Below are positions 10,614-23,358 of a DNA stretch of 64,000 nt, piece after piece (position 1 is the first letter of the stretch; the number at the start of each line of letters is the position of its first letter). The translations under genes and the position numbers were made by a program. This stretch comes from Hetaerina americana (lineage: Eukaryota > Arthropoda > Insecta > Odonata > Calopterygidae). The stretch covers positions 13,370,704 to 13,434,703 of the forward strand of contig JAKTNV010000011.1 of assembly GCA_022747635.1 (NCBI GenBank). Direction: 5' to 3'. The notes beneath the pieces are model-generated. The model was not told the DNA's origin, searched no databases, and saw only the letters and a list, made by a program, of their open reading frames with translations.

Positions 10614-11449
10614 GCAAACACATATATACATATTTTCCCACCCCCTTTTACCCCCTCTTTAATCTAATTCCCCACCCATTCTCCTTCCCTCCCTGCCACA
10701 CACATGCACAATGGTTTTTATGGGAGATTTTTACGCGATTAGGTCGGGGAAATGGGGGTATGGAAAGAGGGGTGGAGGTGAAACAGAGGGATGATGTTAC
10801 TCTTGGCTTACGGACCTACCGAAAGTGAAATAGGGGCTGAAGGAGGGAGGGTGGGTGGATGCGAAATGAAATTTTAGGGCACCCAAATAATACTAGGGGT
10901 AGCAATGATAATAGCAATAATGATCGTCATAAAAAATTGTATGAGATCCTTTGCCTCCATCTTCCCTTTTCTTTCTTTTACCCACACCCCCCCAACCCCC
11001 ACCCACCCAACCTCCAACCCTCACTCTTCCCGATCGAATTTCAACCCTCGTTTTTTCCGGTATGAATAAAAAAAAGAAAAAAAAATCGTAACGGCTCCCC
11101 TCTGCCTCCTTATCGTTACTATAAATATATATCCGTCCTCCTTCCCTTCTACCATGAGGTTACGTCCCTCTCCCTTGCAGTTTTATCTTATATTTTCGTT
11201 CCCTCCCCACCCCCTCACCTTTTTTTGCCTTCTCAGGTCTTGCTGCCAATGCATCAGCTACCTTTTTCTTTTTCTGTGGACGAGCGTGTGCCTCGATACG
11301 CAATCACCAATCCCAATCTCCTCTCTCTCCTCTCATCCCCTCCCCCCATATCCACCCTCTTGTGAGAGAGAGGGAGAGAAATAAGGGCATTCACACGTGC
11401 ATATTCTTGTATTGTAACGCTAGCGCAGGACGTGGTAGGGGGTTGAAAG
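10609..11449. other. C-rich/G-rich non-coding block
   Basis: Runs of CCCC and ACCC at 10630-10690 and 10980-11040 give spurious proline-rich frames. No gene recognised. Confidence 0.5.
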
Positions 11450-11454
11450 GGTGG

Positions 11455-11740
11455 AACGTATTCAATTCCGTATACTTCCTTCCTCCCTCCATTCCAGCCA
11501 ACACCCTTATCCTATGCCTTCCCCTTCCTCTTTTGCCTAAATTTCTCCCCTTTATATCACAGTCTTCAAATTTTCATTGACAATCAAAATGATTGCATCC
11601 AACTGTCCCGCTTCCTATGGATCTCTCCCAGCAATCCCCTCTCCACCACCACCATACATACCTAGTACTTCCTCGTTTTTTTTCTTTCTGTCCTCGTAAC
11701 TTTTTCCATCCTTATCCTTGAAGGTGTATAAAACTGCTTT
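11455..11740 (-). pseudogene. RTE-like 3' coding fragment, minus strand
   Basis: Minus-strand translation shows 'GRNLGKRGRGRHRIRVLAGMEGGRKYTELN', matching 'GRMLGKRGKGRNRIGMLDGMKGGRKYSEMK' at the C-terminus of the intact copy. Upstream words match the KTNEEVLGMV-to-WMKGVL region. The frame is broken. Confidence 0.88.
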
Positions 11741-12784
11741 TCTTCTAAAAAATATTTCAATCCTTCCTCAATGTCTTCTTGATCAACTGCCAACGATTTT
11801 TGTAAAAGCCTGTTCTAGTGTCCCAACGATTTTGACTGTATTCGTCCGAAGCACCTCTTACTTATTTAAACTCTATCCACCTTGTATCACTGTATTCTTA
11901 AATATGAGGGAGAGTCAAGTGATAACCTTAAAAATTAATTATTTATTATCTCCTAATTTATTAATTACTAAAGGTTCTCACTCAGTCAATTTTCATGCCT
12001 GGTCCAGTTTACATACAAAGAAGTATTTCAACGCATCGGAAGTTCACGGAAACATCTAAAAAATACCATGGCTTTAACTGCTCTATAAGCCTCTGCGATC
12101 AAAACACGGAGTTTGCCCAAATTCATCGTGGGGAACCCGATACGGAAATAACACTGTTGAAGAACTTCTAGTCCAGGCGTCATTCCTTAAGTGAAATAGG
12201 GGAATCGCCATTCTGAACTTTCATTCTTCGATGAATTTAGATACGTTTCACTCCCCTTACTGCTGAATGGACGAATGAGTTATCCTTGTTTCTCTAGAGT
12301 GCATGTTGAAAGTGGAGCGGCCATGTTTAAACTATTTTTGCGCCGTTTTGTTGCGTTCTGTTGTCATGGTGCCAGTTTTGGGACATTCATAAAACCATTT
12401 CTATCAACGAAGGAAACGAAAGCAAGCATTGTCACTGTTTCGAAACTGTGTTGTACTTTTAAGGCTGTCACTTAATTTGCCCTCGTAATATCAGTTTTCT
12501 TAATTATAGCGCAATACTGTGAAAGATATTACAGGGACATAATTTTTTTTTAGGTGTATGGTCTATGAATTTACTTTTTTCAAAATTATTTTAAATTTTT
12601 CCGTATATTTTTGTCCAGGTCTATCTTTTCTTCATATTTTGTTCCGAGGCCCCTGGAAATAAATAAACAGTTGAATTTCTTCGAGGAAAAACTTAGGGAA
12701 AGAAAGCAATTAAGTATGATTCACGGTTAAAGTTATATTAGCAGGATATAAGTATGTATGTTTATACATAAAAAACCATAAAAA
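11741..12784. other. Intergenic sequence, no feature recognised
   Basis: An open frame of 113 codons at 11718-12059 overlaps the RTE edge and has no recognisable domain. Nothing else was assigned. Confidence 0.5.
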
Positions 12785-13022
12785 CAGTAATCAACCCGAA
12801 GGTCGGTTTGGTAGGTGATGGTAGAGTTCACCCAGTACTAAGCCCGACGGCGTGTGAAATTTACACATCAGGGTAGGTGGGCCAGTTTCTTTCACTGTGC
12901 CGGTTATAGTTTGCCAGGATGATCTGGTACCCGAAAACCACATAGCTAGGGTGGAGCTGCAGGTGCCCAGAGTGCCTTGCCCGGGAATCGAACCCGGGCC
13001 CCTCCGATCATCAGTCCAACTT
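12785..13022 (-). mobile_element. SINE-B copy, tRNA-derived, minus strand
   Basis: At its right end 'gggaatcgaacccgggcccc' is the reverse complement of a tRNA B box (GGTTCGATTCC), next to 'ctccgatcatcagtccaac'. The body ('cccgacggcgtgtgaaattt', 'gggccagtttctttcactgt') matches 25440-25560 in the same order. The strand is set by the internal polymerase III promoter at its right end. Confidence 0.85.
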
Positions 13023-13054
13023 TATATATATACACACCCATACATATATATGTT

Positions 13055-13175
13055 ATATATTCTTGCGCTGGTGATTTGCTCGATTCCGGCTTCCCCACCT
13101 CTCTTGTGTTCGTCTTTAATATGTGTTCCTATCCCTTTTCCTTATATCTATTTCCATGTGGGTGAATATTTGTCC
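13055..13175 (-). repeat. Repeat module X, copy 2
   Basis: Reverse complement of the block at 3045-3176: 'tgttcctatcccttttcctt', 'atatctatttccatgtggg'. It follows a short TA-rich stretch (13023-13052), so the link with TA repeats holds here too. Confidence 0.75.
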
Positions 13176-13729
13176 GCCATACGGCGGGATTTCGTGTTTG
13201 GATATATATATGTATATATAGCGTTTCTCAATACCGAAGAAATAATATTATTCTTATGTCCGTTCTCTGTGGATTTCCATTCTTTTTTTTCGGTTTGTTT
13301 CCCATTTATGGTTTCAGAATTGTTTAAACTATCTTGTTTTACTGTGGTTTTTGTTTCTCATAGGTTAACAATTTGTTTTAATTTTTGGAGGATCCTTTCA
13401 TTTCCAGATCCGATAAGGAAGTCGTTGAAAAAAACCAATACTTGATATTCTTGTCTGAAATGGATAGATTCTTAGCTCGTTCCCAGATTTAATTCCCGAA
13501 ATTTGCTATCACAATTTCAAAGATTTGGATTTTGTTCCTTAGGCACTGAGAGGCTTGTGGTGTCCAGAAAACATTTTTTTCCTGATTTTCAATTAGATAA
13601 AAATAAATCTTGAAGAAAATATGAGGAAATCGTATCATACGCATGGAAGATGATATGATGTAAAGGTTGTTACCATTTATCATTACATCATCATTTGACA
13701 TAGATTTAGTTTGGAGGCATGTTGATGGC
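13176..13729. other. Intergenic AT-rich sequence
   Basis: The 182-codon frame spanning 12897-13445 crosses SINE-B and module X and is judged spurious. No other feature. Confidence 0.55.
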
Positions 13730-13860
13730 GGTAACAGAAAGAATAGAATACATTAAGATGGTAGAGAGAGTAGGATTCTTAGAGAGGATAAAGGAAGGCA
13801 GAAATTACGAAGAAATGAAGAAAGAAATCATGTTGCACAAAAAAGAGTGTTTTCGGTTAA
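13730..13860 (+). pseudogene. RTE superfamily C-terminal fragment, second lineage
   Basis: The frame reads 'RIEYIKMVERVGFLERIKEGRNYEEMKKEIMLHKKE'. It resembles the C-terminus of a related endonuclease-reverse transcriptase lineage (pattern: RI.yi..i...g...Y.emK). It is more distant from the intact copy than the other tails. About 40 codons; the gene is not otherwise present. Confidence 0.5.
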
Positions 13861-14739
13861 ATAGGAGTAAATAGTCTTTAGAAACCGTAGAGAACCTAAC
13901 TTCAAATTAGAAGAACTATATTAGAAAACATAGTTAATTTAGTACTCGAGACCTTTGCTGGTCAAATACATTTTCAATTCAAAAATGTGGAGCTTGTATG
14001 TGATAAAGTGAAGAAGTTAAAAGCTACGACAGTTTAAGCGTAGTGTTTTAATAATCCTGATTAGAGTACTAATCACTTGAGGCTAACTATAGCGTCCACA
14101 GCAATGTTGGTCATACATCTAGATGTAATTACTTCGGGTATGCTTCCGAATATCAGCAGCTTACCCTGGCATTCTGTTTTAACAAGGGCAAATTATTAAA
14201 GAACCTTATTTTTATTTGATCCTTTACAAGTAAAGACGGATGCTTAGATACCATGGTGCCAAGATTAAAAAGCTGTAATTGCGGACATGAATAGCGGAAA
14301 CTAAATATTATTCTCAAGTTTCAGTGAATACGATATGCATGTGATATAAAATTCTGGCAATTGTGTACGCGATGCTTATGCGTAGGTCTGTGAATCCCTC
14401 TAAATTGGAAATCATTTCTTTTTTTTCGAATTTTTTTGCCACTCAATAGCTATATCGATTGCTACAAGAATAAAGAAGGATAATTCCATTCTAATGACTC
14501 ATTTTTTGATACTATTACGGAAATTCTATAGTTTCCCTGTTCCTAGGACGTATTTATTTTACCTTCGTGTCATTTTCACTCAGTCATCGTTTACCTTGGG
14601 GTTTTTTGCAACGGTTCGTTACGTTTCGCTCGTTTAAATCCACGCCATGTGGTCTCCGGCTGAAAGAAATCGTATGCAATGACCTAAATAAAAAAAATAG
14701 ATTTAAAAAATAAAAAAATGAAAGAAATTTTTAAAAAAG
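13861..14739. other. Intergenic AT-rich sequence, no feature recognised
   Basis: No gene or repeat family assigned. Confidence 0.5.
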
Positions 14740-15065
14740 AGCGGATATGTCGAATGGACGAACGGTTGAAATGAACGAAAAATCGAAAAGAACTAACTTT
14801 AAAAATGAACGAATCATAAAAAAAGAACGTACTTTCCTAGTCAACGAACATTCGCAATGAACGAACTTTCGAAGAGAACGAATTTGCCAAGTGAACGAAT
14901 ATTTAAAAAACTCTAAAAAAAATGAATGTCCAATTTAAAAAGAGCGTTCGCTTGAAAATAACGAATATGCCAATGACGAACCTGTAAAAGGGATACGAAT
15001 ATTTAAAAAAAAGAACGATAAAAAAGCCCGAAATTGCACAAATATTAAAAATGAAAGAACGATTG
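14740..15065. repeat. Degenerate GAACGAA minisatellite
   Basis: A decayed tandem array of units about 16-20 bp long, each built around TGAACGAA followed by an A/T run: 'tgaacgaaaaatcgaaaag', 'tgaacgaatcataaaaaaa', 'tgaacgaactttcgaaga', 'gaacgaatttgccaag'. Unit length and sequence drift, especially after 14950. There is no coding potential. Confidence 0.8.
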
Positions 15066-15660
15066 AGGAATCGAGCCACTATTCGCTTTGTTTTTTTTCC
15101 TGCTAGGCCAACGATATAATATTAAAACGGCCGATTTATTCCACAAATTCGCTTGCTTTACGATTGAAATGATTTTCCGTTAAAAATTAATTCTCCGGTG
15201 ACTCGCGTCTGCACTTTTATGCTCCTCTAGAATATTTTAAAACCAAATGCGAACTAAATTTCAAATAGTACCTCCCAAAAAAAGAAAGGAAAGACCCCGT
15301 GTATGCATCCAGATCCTTGCAACGACCGAATGATATTTTTTCGCCCCAATACCTGGTAACACCCTCACGAGATTACGATTCCAGATTGCCTAGCACCACC
15401 TGGTCCGCCAGGGATTAATGTTTTTATTTATTTTCGGTAATACTTCCAACTCTTCATATTTTACACGCCATTGCATCATTCCGTTTGAATGTTATTCCAC
15501 TATTCTAAATACCCACTGGCTGTTTTCATTACTTCTTGGGTACTTGGGTTCGTATTATCGTTGAAATTGCCCAGTAAAACGCAAGCTATCAAAAATATAG
15601 TACGTATTTAAAATAAAACTTGCATGCGGTAATGGTACATGTAGTTTTTTATGGATAAAA
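15066..15660. other. Intergenic sequence, no feature recognised
   Basis: No gene or repeat family assigned. Confidence 0.5.
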
Positions 15661-15684
15661 ATGATATATATATATATATTATAT

Positions 15685-15754
<70 letters not shown>
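15661..15754. repeat. (TA)n microsatellite, left of a short RTE tail
   Basis: TA-rich tract, pure from about 15700 to 15754. Confidence 0.97.
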
Positions 15755-15758
<4 letters not shown>

Positions 15759-15796
15759 GGTAATCTACCGGTTAAGGTAGGTTTTTGGATGGGTAT
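15755..15796 (-). mobile_element. Very short RTE-like tail embedded in (TA)n
   Basis: Only the last 42 bp of the element are present, on the minus strand. They include the full hairpin (CTACC 15765-15769, GGTAG 15776-15780) and the 'ccatccaaaaacctacc' motif in reverse complement. (TA)n flanks it on both sides. Confidence 0.93.
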
Positions 15797-15838
15797 TATA
15801 TATATATATATATATACATACTTATATATATATATATA
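15797..15838. repeat. (TA)n microsatellite, right of a short RTE tail
   Basis: TA repeat with small interruptions (catactta). Confidence 0.95.
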
Positions 15839-16179
15839 GGAATCTGGGTCAATTTGGAATTATCTACCTTTTATTGTCTGCATGTATTTTACTGAGTTAG
15901 CAATGACGTATGGCCAAATTGCTTATATTTTTAAGGGGGATAAATTGAAATGTATCTACTTAAAGGTATGCTATTTATGTCATACAACCTTTTGTTCGCA
16001 AAAGGTAAACTCCCTTTGATAACATTGCATAACATTTCTGTAGTATTTTGGTAATATCTTTCGCTTAACTTGTATCTTAAATTAATAATTGTCATTTTTG
16101 TTAGTCCACCCCTATAGCTATGTGAGCAGCTTTTTGCATTGTCATAATTCTTCATCTAACAAGACAAACATGGCATAGG

Positions 16180-16450
16180 AGGGCTTATGCATCCCAATGA
16201 TCCCTAGCTAGCGGAAGTAATGACAATTTGCTCCTGGTATGGTCACCCATGCCAGATAGGTCGAAGGGTTAGAACCAGACTAAAGGTTGTCCGCGCAGCG
16301 TCTGTTCCTCCCCGAGGCAGTTGCAAAGGCGTCTGACCCGATTGGGGTGGTCTTTAAAGTGACGGTGTCCCGTTAAAAACACCATTGAGGAAGGCTATGG
16401 GGAACGATCCTAATTACTTATTCCATGATGAACGACTGGTTTAAGGGGCA
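16180..16450 (+). mobile_element. Possible 5' region of an RTE-type element
   Basis: GC-richer block with 'ctggtatggtcacccatgcc', 'gataggtcgaagggttagaa' and 'ccagactaaaggttgtccgc'. These words are remembered as typical of sequence preceding the endonuclease frame of RTE-type elements in arthropods. That rests on memory only. No endonuclease motif could be read downstream. Nothing like it recurs in this window. Confidence 0.4.
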
Positions 16451-17903
<1,453 letters not shown>

Positions 17904-17994
17904 TTGGGAAGGAACCTCTTCTCGTAACGCCGCACCTAATAATATACGTCTTCCTTCCCGGGGCGCGACTTGAGAAATCTACGCGTAGATCTAG

Positions 17995-18292
17995 GGAGGG
18001 AGAGTCAACCCCCATTCATCCATCCCCTTCCTCCCCCTTCCCCCTGTGGTTCACTACCTCCGCCCCCCTCCCTTTATATCTCGCTCTATCTGTCTTCCTT
18101 TCTGCATTTCTTTCTTCTTCCTTCCTCCATTTACTTCTTATTCCATCCTCCATTTCATTCTTCTTCCCCCATCTCCCTCTTTGCCTTCTTTTTCCCTCTT
18201 CTCTGCACTACTTACCCATCTGACCTCTTTACTCCTCTTCAGCACGCCTCCTTTTCTAACTTACATCTCCATATTTACCTTTTTATCTAAAT
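17995..18292. other. C/T-rich island
   Basis: Pyrimidine-rich plus strand (ccccttcctccc, tcttcttccttcc). The overlapping serine/leucine/proline frames are compositional. Confidence 0.6.
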
Positions 18293-18930
18293 CTACATCT
18301 ACACAATACCCTGCAAGACGCCAATAGGACGTGTGGCGTCTTGCAGGGTATTGCAGAGAATAAAACCACACGCAACACTAAATTATGATACGTCTACAAA
18401 AATATTAGATTGTTCATCCACTCAACAAACCTTAATCAAACGAAGGAAAGTACTTACATGCAGCAATATTAAATAACAGGATACGTACATTCAAACCATA
18501 CCGTAGAACTATTAAAAAGACAAGTCTATTAAATAAAAAGAAGAACATGTACGAAGAAGCATGCAAGATATCAACAAATCTATACACTACCAATTATAAT
18601 TATCTCATACGCTACGATTTGCTGTCATGTCTATTATATTCTGTAATATTTCGAGGAAGAAATGAAACTTTAAATCGATCCATTCTGCAATAAATCTCCC
18701 TGATTTTACGTCAGTGATCTGATCTACCATAATAACTAAGTGGGGGCCTGTAATATGTCCTTAAAATATTTAGATAAGTAATATACCTCAAATTTACTTC
18801 GTAAAATAAACCTGTATTTAAGCCTACGGTCAACTAGTAGCTCTAATCCTAATTCTTTCAATATTGTCGTGACACTTTTCCTCAACCATAATCCACATTC
18901 AAACACACAGATGAGCTCGCACACAGACGC
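18293..18930 (+). repeat. Repeat D, longest uninterrupted copy
   Basis: It begins 'acatctacacaataccctgc', continues 'gaataaaaccacacgcaac', 'aaaccttaatcaaacgaagg', and later 'gggggcctgtaatatgtcc' and 'cctacggtcaactagtagct'. These same words occur in order at 42665-43470. Head parts recur at 21045, 43735 and 63054. The length is about 600-640 bp. No reading frame is kept. The family is unclassified; its head holds the hairpin described separately. Confidence 0.75.
18304..18353. repeat. Perfect 20-bp inverted repeat at the head of repeat D
   Basis: Arms 18304-18323 and 18334-18353 are exact reverse complements (left arm 'caataccctgcaagacgcca') around a 10-nt loop. In other D copies the right arm is different (ggcggggggtgtt), so the pairing is only partial there. 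Confidence 0.95.
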
Positions 18931-18934
18931 TCAT

Positions 18935-19620
18935 TCTCTCTCTCTGTCCTTTTCCTCCTCTCTTCCTATTCCCTATTTTCCCTTCCCTCCTTTCCCCTCA
19001 CTGGGAGGACACCGAATCTCCTCCGGCGCGAGTGAGCCTCCTCTCAGTATGTCTCCCTCGGGGTCAAGTGCTCACACTTTGCACAAACGAGACGACTTAA
19101 ATGCAAAGGCGTCCCGGAATGTCTTTTTCTCTCCCTCTCTCTCCACTCCTTTCCACCCCACTTCCCTCCCAATCTCCACCCTTCCCTTTCCCCCCCACCC
19201 TCTCCCTCCCTCGCGTTCCTCTTATATCATCCCTTACCCCAGAAAGAAGGTTTGGCCTTCCTTTTTCCTTATCGCCTCCCTCCCTCCCTCTCTCTCTCTC
19301 CCTACCACCCCCGCCTCCAACCCCCCCTCGCCAACTTTCTCCCCTTACATAAATCCTCCCACGGTCTCTCTCAACCTCTTTTTTTCCGTTTCGCATTTCC
19401 CTTAACCCCTCACTTCTTCTCCTCCTATCCCGAACACTTCTCATCCCCTTTCTCGACTTATTTTTTTTCTCACCTTCCTCTTCCACCTCGAGGGAGAGGA
19501 GGCAATAAAAATGACGTCCTGACCTCTTTAAGGTCGCGGAACCTTCCGTCGCATCCATGCTGTGACCCAACTTCCCCTCCCTCTCCGCATCCCTGTTCGT
19601 ATGTTATTAAGTCAGCAGTC
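18935..19620. other. C/T-rich island
   Basis: A long pyrimidine-rich stretch at 18935-19490, with several long overlapping frames on both strands (178 codons plus, 157 minus). The products are low-complexity S/P/L or R/E/G proteins with no domain. The 3' edge (19490-19560) is CpG-bearing. A regulatory role is possible but nothing specific is seen. Confidence 0.6.
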
Positions 19621-20040
19621 GACCGGCCTCGCGCCGTTGCATATGGGAGTAAACACGTGAGGATGTCACAAGGATAGTATTCGGGGAGTGTCGGTGGATT
19701 GAATAAAAGACCTGCTCGATGCGCTTGGCGATGTTATTAAGGTGCTTGGTCCTCCTACGGTAAGAATAAACACACGCTCTGTGTTTTCTTTGCCACGGGA
19801 CAAAACCAAATCTCTTAAGCGTTGTATTTTATCATTGATCCTTGTCATCACATGTTTGTTGACCGATCCGTGTCGTCATCTAGATGAAAACTCGCGAACC
19901 ACTACCCAAGTGGGCGTGCCGTAAGGAAGATATTATAGACATTTTTCTTAATTTGCTGAAGGTGGGCATTTTTCTGCACGTAATTAGCTTTCGCGCTCTA
20001 ATTTCGGTGGCATATTTAAGGAAATAAATGCATACGTGCG
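19621..20040. other. Intergenic sequence, no feature recognised
   Basis: No gene or repeat family assigned. Confidence 0.5.
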
Positions 20041-20345
20041 TGCTTGGGACGATTATGGTCAGAGTGGGAATATGAGAAGAAGAACTAAGTTAAGCAAAGT
20101 AGCTTTCACAAATATGAGGGGATCGATGGGATGGACGATGTAGAGGGATGATAAGATGCTACGACATTCAAATATTTTATATAGAGTGGGGGTTTTAATT
20201 GGCGTGGAAACTTCGTCATTGAAGCAAGATAACAGGCGTAGATTAGAAACTTTTGAGATTTGGGTGTGGAGAATGATGATTAAAGTAAAATGGACCGAAA
20301 TAAAATGGTATGAAGAGGTATCTACGAGGTATCGTCTCGTAAATG
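20041..20345 (+). pseudogene. RTE-like relic, older subfamily (copy a)
   Basis: It reads 'DDYGQSGNMRRRTKLSKVAFTNMRGS' in part, then 'GVETSSLKQDNRRRLETFEIWVWRMMIKVKWTEIK'. This aligns with DQHGQSSRDVRRRIALGKEAFTRRREL and AETWSLKQEDRRRLEAFEMWVWRRMEKVKWTEKK. It shares derived differences with 44400-44670 (nearly identical wording such as 'caaatatgaggggatcgatg'), so the two form a subfamily. It is dead: stops and deletions. Confidence 0.88.
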
Positions 20346-20799
20346 GTGAATGAAAGAAGAAAACCTGTTATTTTCCGCAGGCATTTCATTCGGTACAGCT
20401 AGTGTCACATAGGTGTCATCGTCAAGTACCTGAGGATGACGCCTTTGCGTTGAAACTAATATTACCAAATAAAATGTGTGTAGACAATAATTTGTGTTCT
20501 TCTTTAATTCAAGATCAATTTCCATGCGGTCATGACTGATTCCATCGAGAGTGTGTAAATAAATAGTTTTTGGTTGCCACGGGTATGGACCCAAGTGTTA
20601 GTGCGACATTTATCGGTCACGATGACTGCAATGGTATCGTCTGAATGTTTAATAATCATCCAGTCTGCATCATTCGAGCTTGAATAAGTGATACTTATAC
20701 TGACAAAATGTAATTTTCAACTACGTGACTGCTCAAATTCTCTGATTTTTATTTGGAGTATTATGCTGTAAGAAAATCAATGTTATAAGTATGGGATGA

Positions 20800-20965
20800 G
20801 TATCTAAGTAAAAAAAAGATTATGAGATCGTCGAGATTGAAGAAGGCTAAGTTGAACGTTTAAAATAGGAGGGCAAAGAGAAGAGCAGGTGGAATAGTTT
20901 ACCTATCTACTAGCAGTGTTTTGGACCAAGATAAGCAAAAGAAGTTCATTCAAAGAAGGGCTTAA
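20800..20965 (+). pseudogene. RTE-like relic (RGQKLEQVEQFTYL region)
   Basis: 'gagggcaaagagaagagcag' and 'gtggaatagtttacctatct' match the stretch encoding VRGQKLEQVEQFTYLGSVLDQ, preceded by a 'KVMRSSRLKKAKLNV'-like frame. Short and broken. Confidence 0.8.
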
Positions 20966-21044
20966 TTTGGTGAAGGTATACGAGTGATTTCCGTTTTCAT
21001 AATCCTTGATGAAGACACACATTGTTGAATCCATAGTCGGTGTA

Positions 21045-21290
21045 TCTACATCTAATTAATCCCCGCAAGCCGCCGCAAGGGCGTGTGGCGGGGGGTGTTA
21101 GGTCACCGTCCGTAAAATAGAGTAAAACCACATGCAAAACCGAATCGTTTCACATATATTTGTTTGTTCATGCGCTTGACAAACCTTTATCACGCGAAAG
21201 AAAGTACAATTAGCAGTATTAAATTACCATCAAGAGCATTATTAAGCAGTATTAAATTACGTGTGAAATAAACATGCCATTTTTTACTGA
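21045..21290 (+). repeat. Repeat D copy, head and middle
   Basis: 'ccgcaagccgccgcaagggc', 'gtgtggcggggggtgttagg', 'gtaaaaccacatgcaaaacc', then 'cctttatcacgcgaaagaaag'. Same order as at 18293. The right half is absent. Confidence 0.8.
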
Positions 21291-21930
21291 TAACTAACGT
21301 TTATTGCATTACATGCGTTGTTAATTATCTGGAGTCGCGTTATTTTAGTGGTTATTTAGCGTAATGAATGTTTTATTGAAGGGTAACAGGTTTAAATCCC
21401 GGTAAATCACTTTGGAAGACCCCACCAAAAAAAAACTGTGCTGGTCTATCTGGTTGGTATCCTGATTCCCTGACAAACAGACACCTATGGAATTGAAACT
21501 TTTATTTTCACATAATAGAATAAATGTAGGAAGAGATTATGACACAGCTTTGTGAAAAAAAAACTTACTGTGGCATTCAAAGTAAATTAATTTTGCCAAC
21601 AAGATGCTAAGCTTCCGTTCATTAATGTAATGCATTTTACAAGACGTGCCCCCCACCCCTTTCGATTACAGCATGTCCTCATGGGTTACAGTCTTTAGCG
21701 AGGTTTTGATTCTCCTACCTCTATCCCTATCCTCTTCCTTCGTCCATTCCTGAATTGTTGGGTCTATGTCGGTACAATGTTTTTGTCCATGTGGTTTTAT
21801 TCGCTAGAAGTTCATTTTTCATTCACGAGCTGTTCTTAACGGTTCTCATCGACGTAAGCTTCTTTCTTCACAGTAAGCATAGTTCTTCCTTCTCATGGGT
21901 ATCTTGGGTGTAAAGAGTGTGACATAGAGG
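21291..21930. other. Otherwise unassigned sequence
   Basis: Apart from the tRNA-like block listed separately, nothing was recognised. Confidence 0.45.
21340..21480 (+). repeat. tRNA-like block, possible SINE
   Basis: 'aacaggtttaaatcccggta' fits a polymerase III B box, and 'tttagtggttatttagcgta' about 40 bp upstream loosely fits an A box. No second copy was found in the window, so the assignment is weak. Confidence 0.35.
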
Positions 21931-21934
21931 TTTG

Positions 21935-22132
21935 TTTAAGTGAGGAAGGGGGAGGGAAAGAATAGGTATGTTTAGGTGAAAAGAGAGATGGGAAGGAGGT
22001 ATGTGGTATCGAGGAAGGGCATTTCAAAATGTCGGGTGTCAGGTTGTGTTCCTTTAGGAGAGGAAGAGAAATTTATCGATAATCAGTCTTTTCCCATCCA
22101 AAACATACCTTAAACGGTAGAATACCGTATTA
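21935..22132 (+). mobile_element. RTE-like 3' tail, diverged
   Basis: Purine-rich sequence corresponding to GKRGKGRNRIGMLD..GRKY, then 'ccatccaaaacataccttaa' and 'acggtagaatacc'. Diverged from the young copies and with no TA tract at its 3' end. Confidence 0.75.
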
Positions 22133-22819
22133 TTAACCCCACAGATCATCTTGATAAATATTTATGCCACATTTCCATTAGTCACGCTCTGTTCCTCGTG
22201 TTACTGCAGTCGAACAGAGCGAAATTCCGCTTCAAGAATTCATTTAGTTCTAGTTTTAATGCCCATGTAGCCATATTCACTTGATTTTTCCTTGTAATTA
22301 CTGAATCCACGAATATATCCATAAAGATACTTTAGTGTTGATATGTGGGATATAGATCCCTTACGGTAGTTATTCTTTAATACCCCATGAAAAGTTACCC
22401 TCGAGATAAGTTCAGCACATCCTGAAAGTATTTTCTGGCTTCCAGAAGTCATTCGGTGATTTCTTGCGTTTCATTGTCTCCGAGTCCAAGGCCGACGGCA
22501 AAATGGATAATTTTCCATCCGTCGACAAATCTTCTTCTATAAAAACGGGGCTCATATGGCTATTTATTACATTCAGCCGTTTCTGAGTTGCCCGATGATC
22601 CCTTACCGTCCAAGAGGTTTTTACGGTAGCATTGTATACATGTTTTTGATGCCATGAATATTTTATGTCTGAGGCTTTTATACAGGATGAGTAAAACGTC
22701 GCTGGTTACATAAATATATTTCACTCTACGCTCTAAACAACATTGCTGGTTTTTGACGACCATTACATTAGGTTTCATTTGAGTAAATGGTTCAAAAGGT
22801 TTAATTTTGGGGGGATTTA

Positions 22820-23117
22820 TATGGTGCGGGGGCTAACGTACTGGCTTCTCACCCAGAGGGATCGGGTTCAAATCCCGGCGGTGTTGAATATTTTTCAGTA
22901 GTATCTCGATCTCTACTTGAGGGGCTTTGTGGAGGGCACTTTGAGTGAGTACGCTGTCCGTCGGATGGGACGTTAAGCTGTGGACCCCTTGGCGCCTTTC
23001 GTAAAGAGTAGGCTAATGCCGACGCCGGGTTTCTCTCCACCCTTCATCCTTTCCTTGACCATCCCCTATGTCGCAAATGACCTCAGCAGTCGGTCACCTC
23101 CCCTAAATACTACTACT
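22820..23117 (+). mobile_element. SINE-A, well-preserved copy
   Basis: It begins near 'tggtgcgggggctaacgtac' (A-box region). A perfect-looking B box follows at about 22865 (ggttcaaatcc). The body includes 'gggacgttaagctgtggacc', 'ccttggcgcctttcgtaaag' and 'aggctaatgccgacgccggg', and it ends in (TAC)n. It is about 300 bp and tRNA-derived with an internal polymerase III promoter. SINEs need a LINE's reverse transcriptase; which LINE serves this family cannot be told. Confidence 0.9.
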
Positions 23118-23358
23118 AAGTTTAAGGCAGTCGACATTCGTTTATTTGACGTGTTGGGTTTAAAAAATTCGCTCGATGAGCTTCATTTATTTAATAACGG
23201 TTTTACTCAAACTTTACACTCTTTCATTGTCATATAAAAGGTTATTGATCCGAATATTAATTTTTAACAGCAGTCAAACCGGTATCCTATTTTTAAAAAC
23301 TGCCAATCTCTTCATGCCTTCATAGGTCGTTCCTGGAGCTGGAATGACATTTTAAATT

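Noticed and set aside
12897..13445. 182-codon open frame
   Set aside because: It crosses SINE-B, a TA tract and repeat module X, so its parts have unrelated origins.
14740..15065. CRISPR-like array
   Set aside because: Repeat core is short and spacers are A/T-rich decayed parts of the same unit. The context is eukaryotic.
19097..19570. 157-codon minus-strand frame rich in R/E/G
   Set aside because: Complement of a pyrimidine-rich tract; low complexity with no domain.
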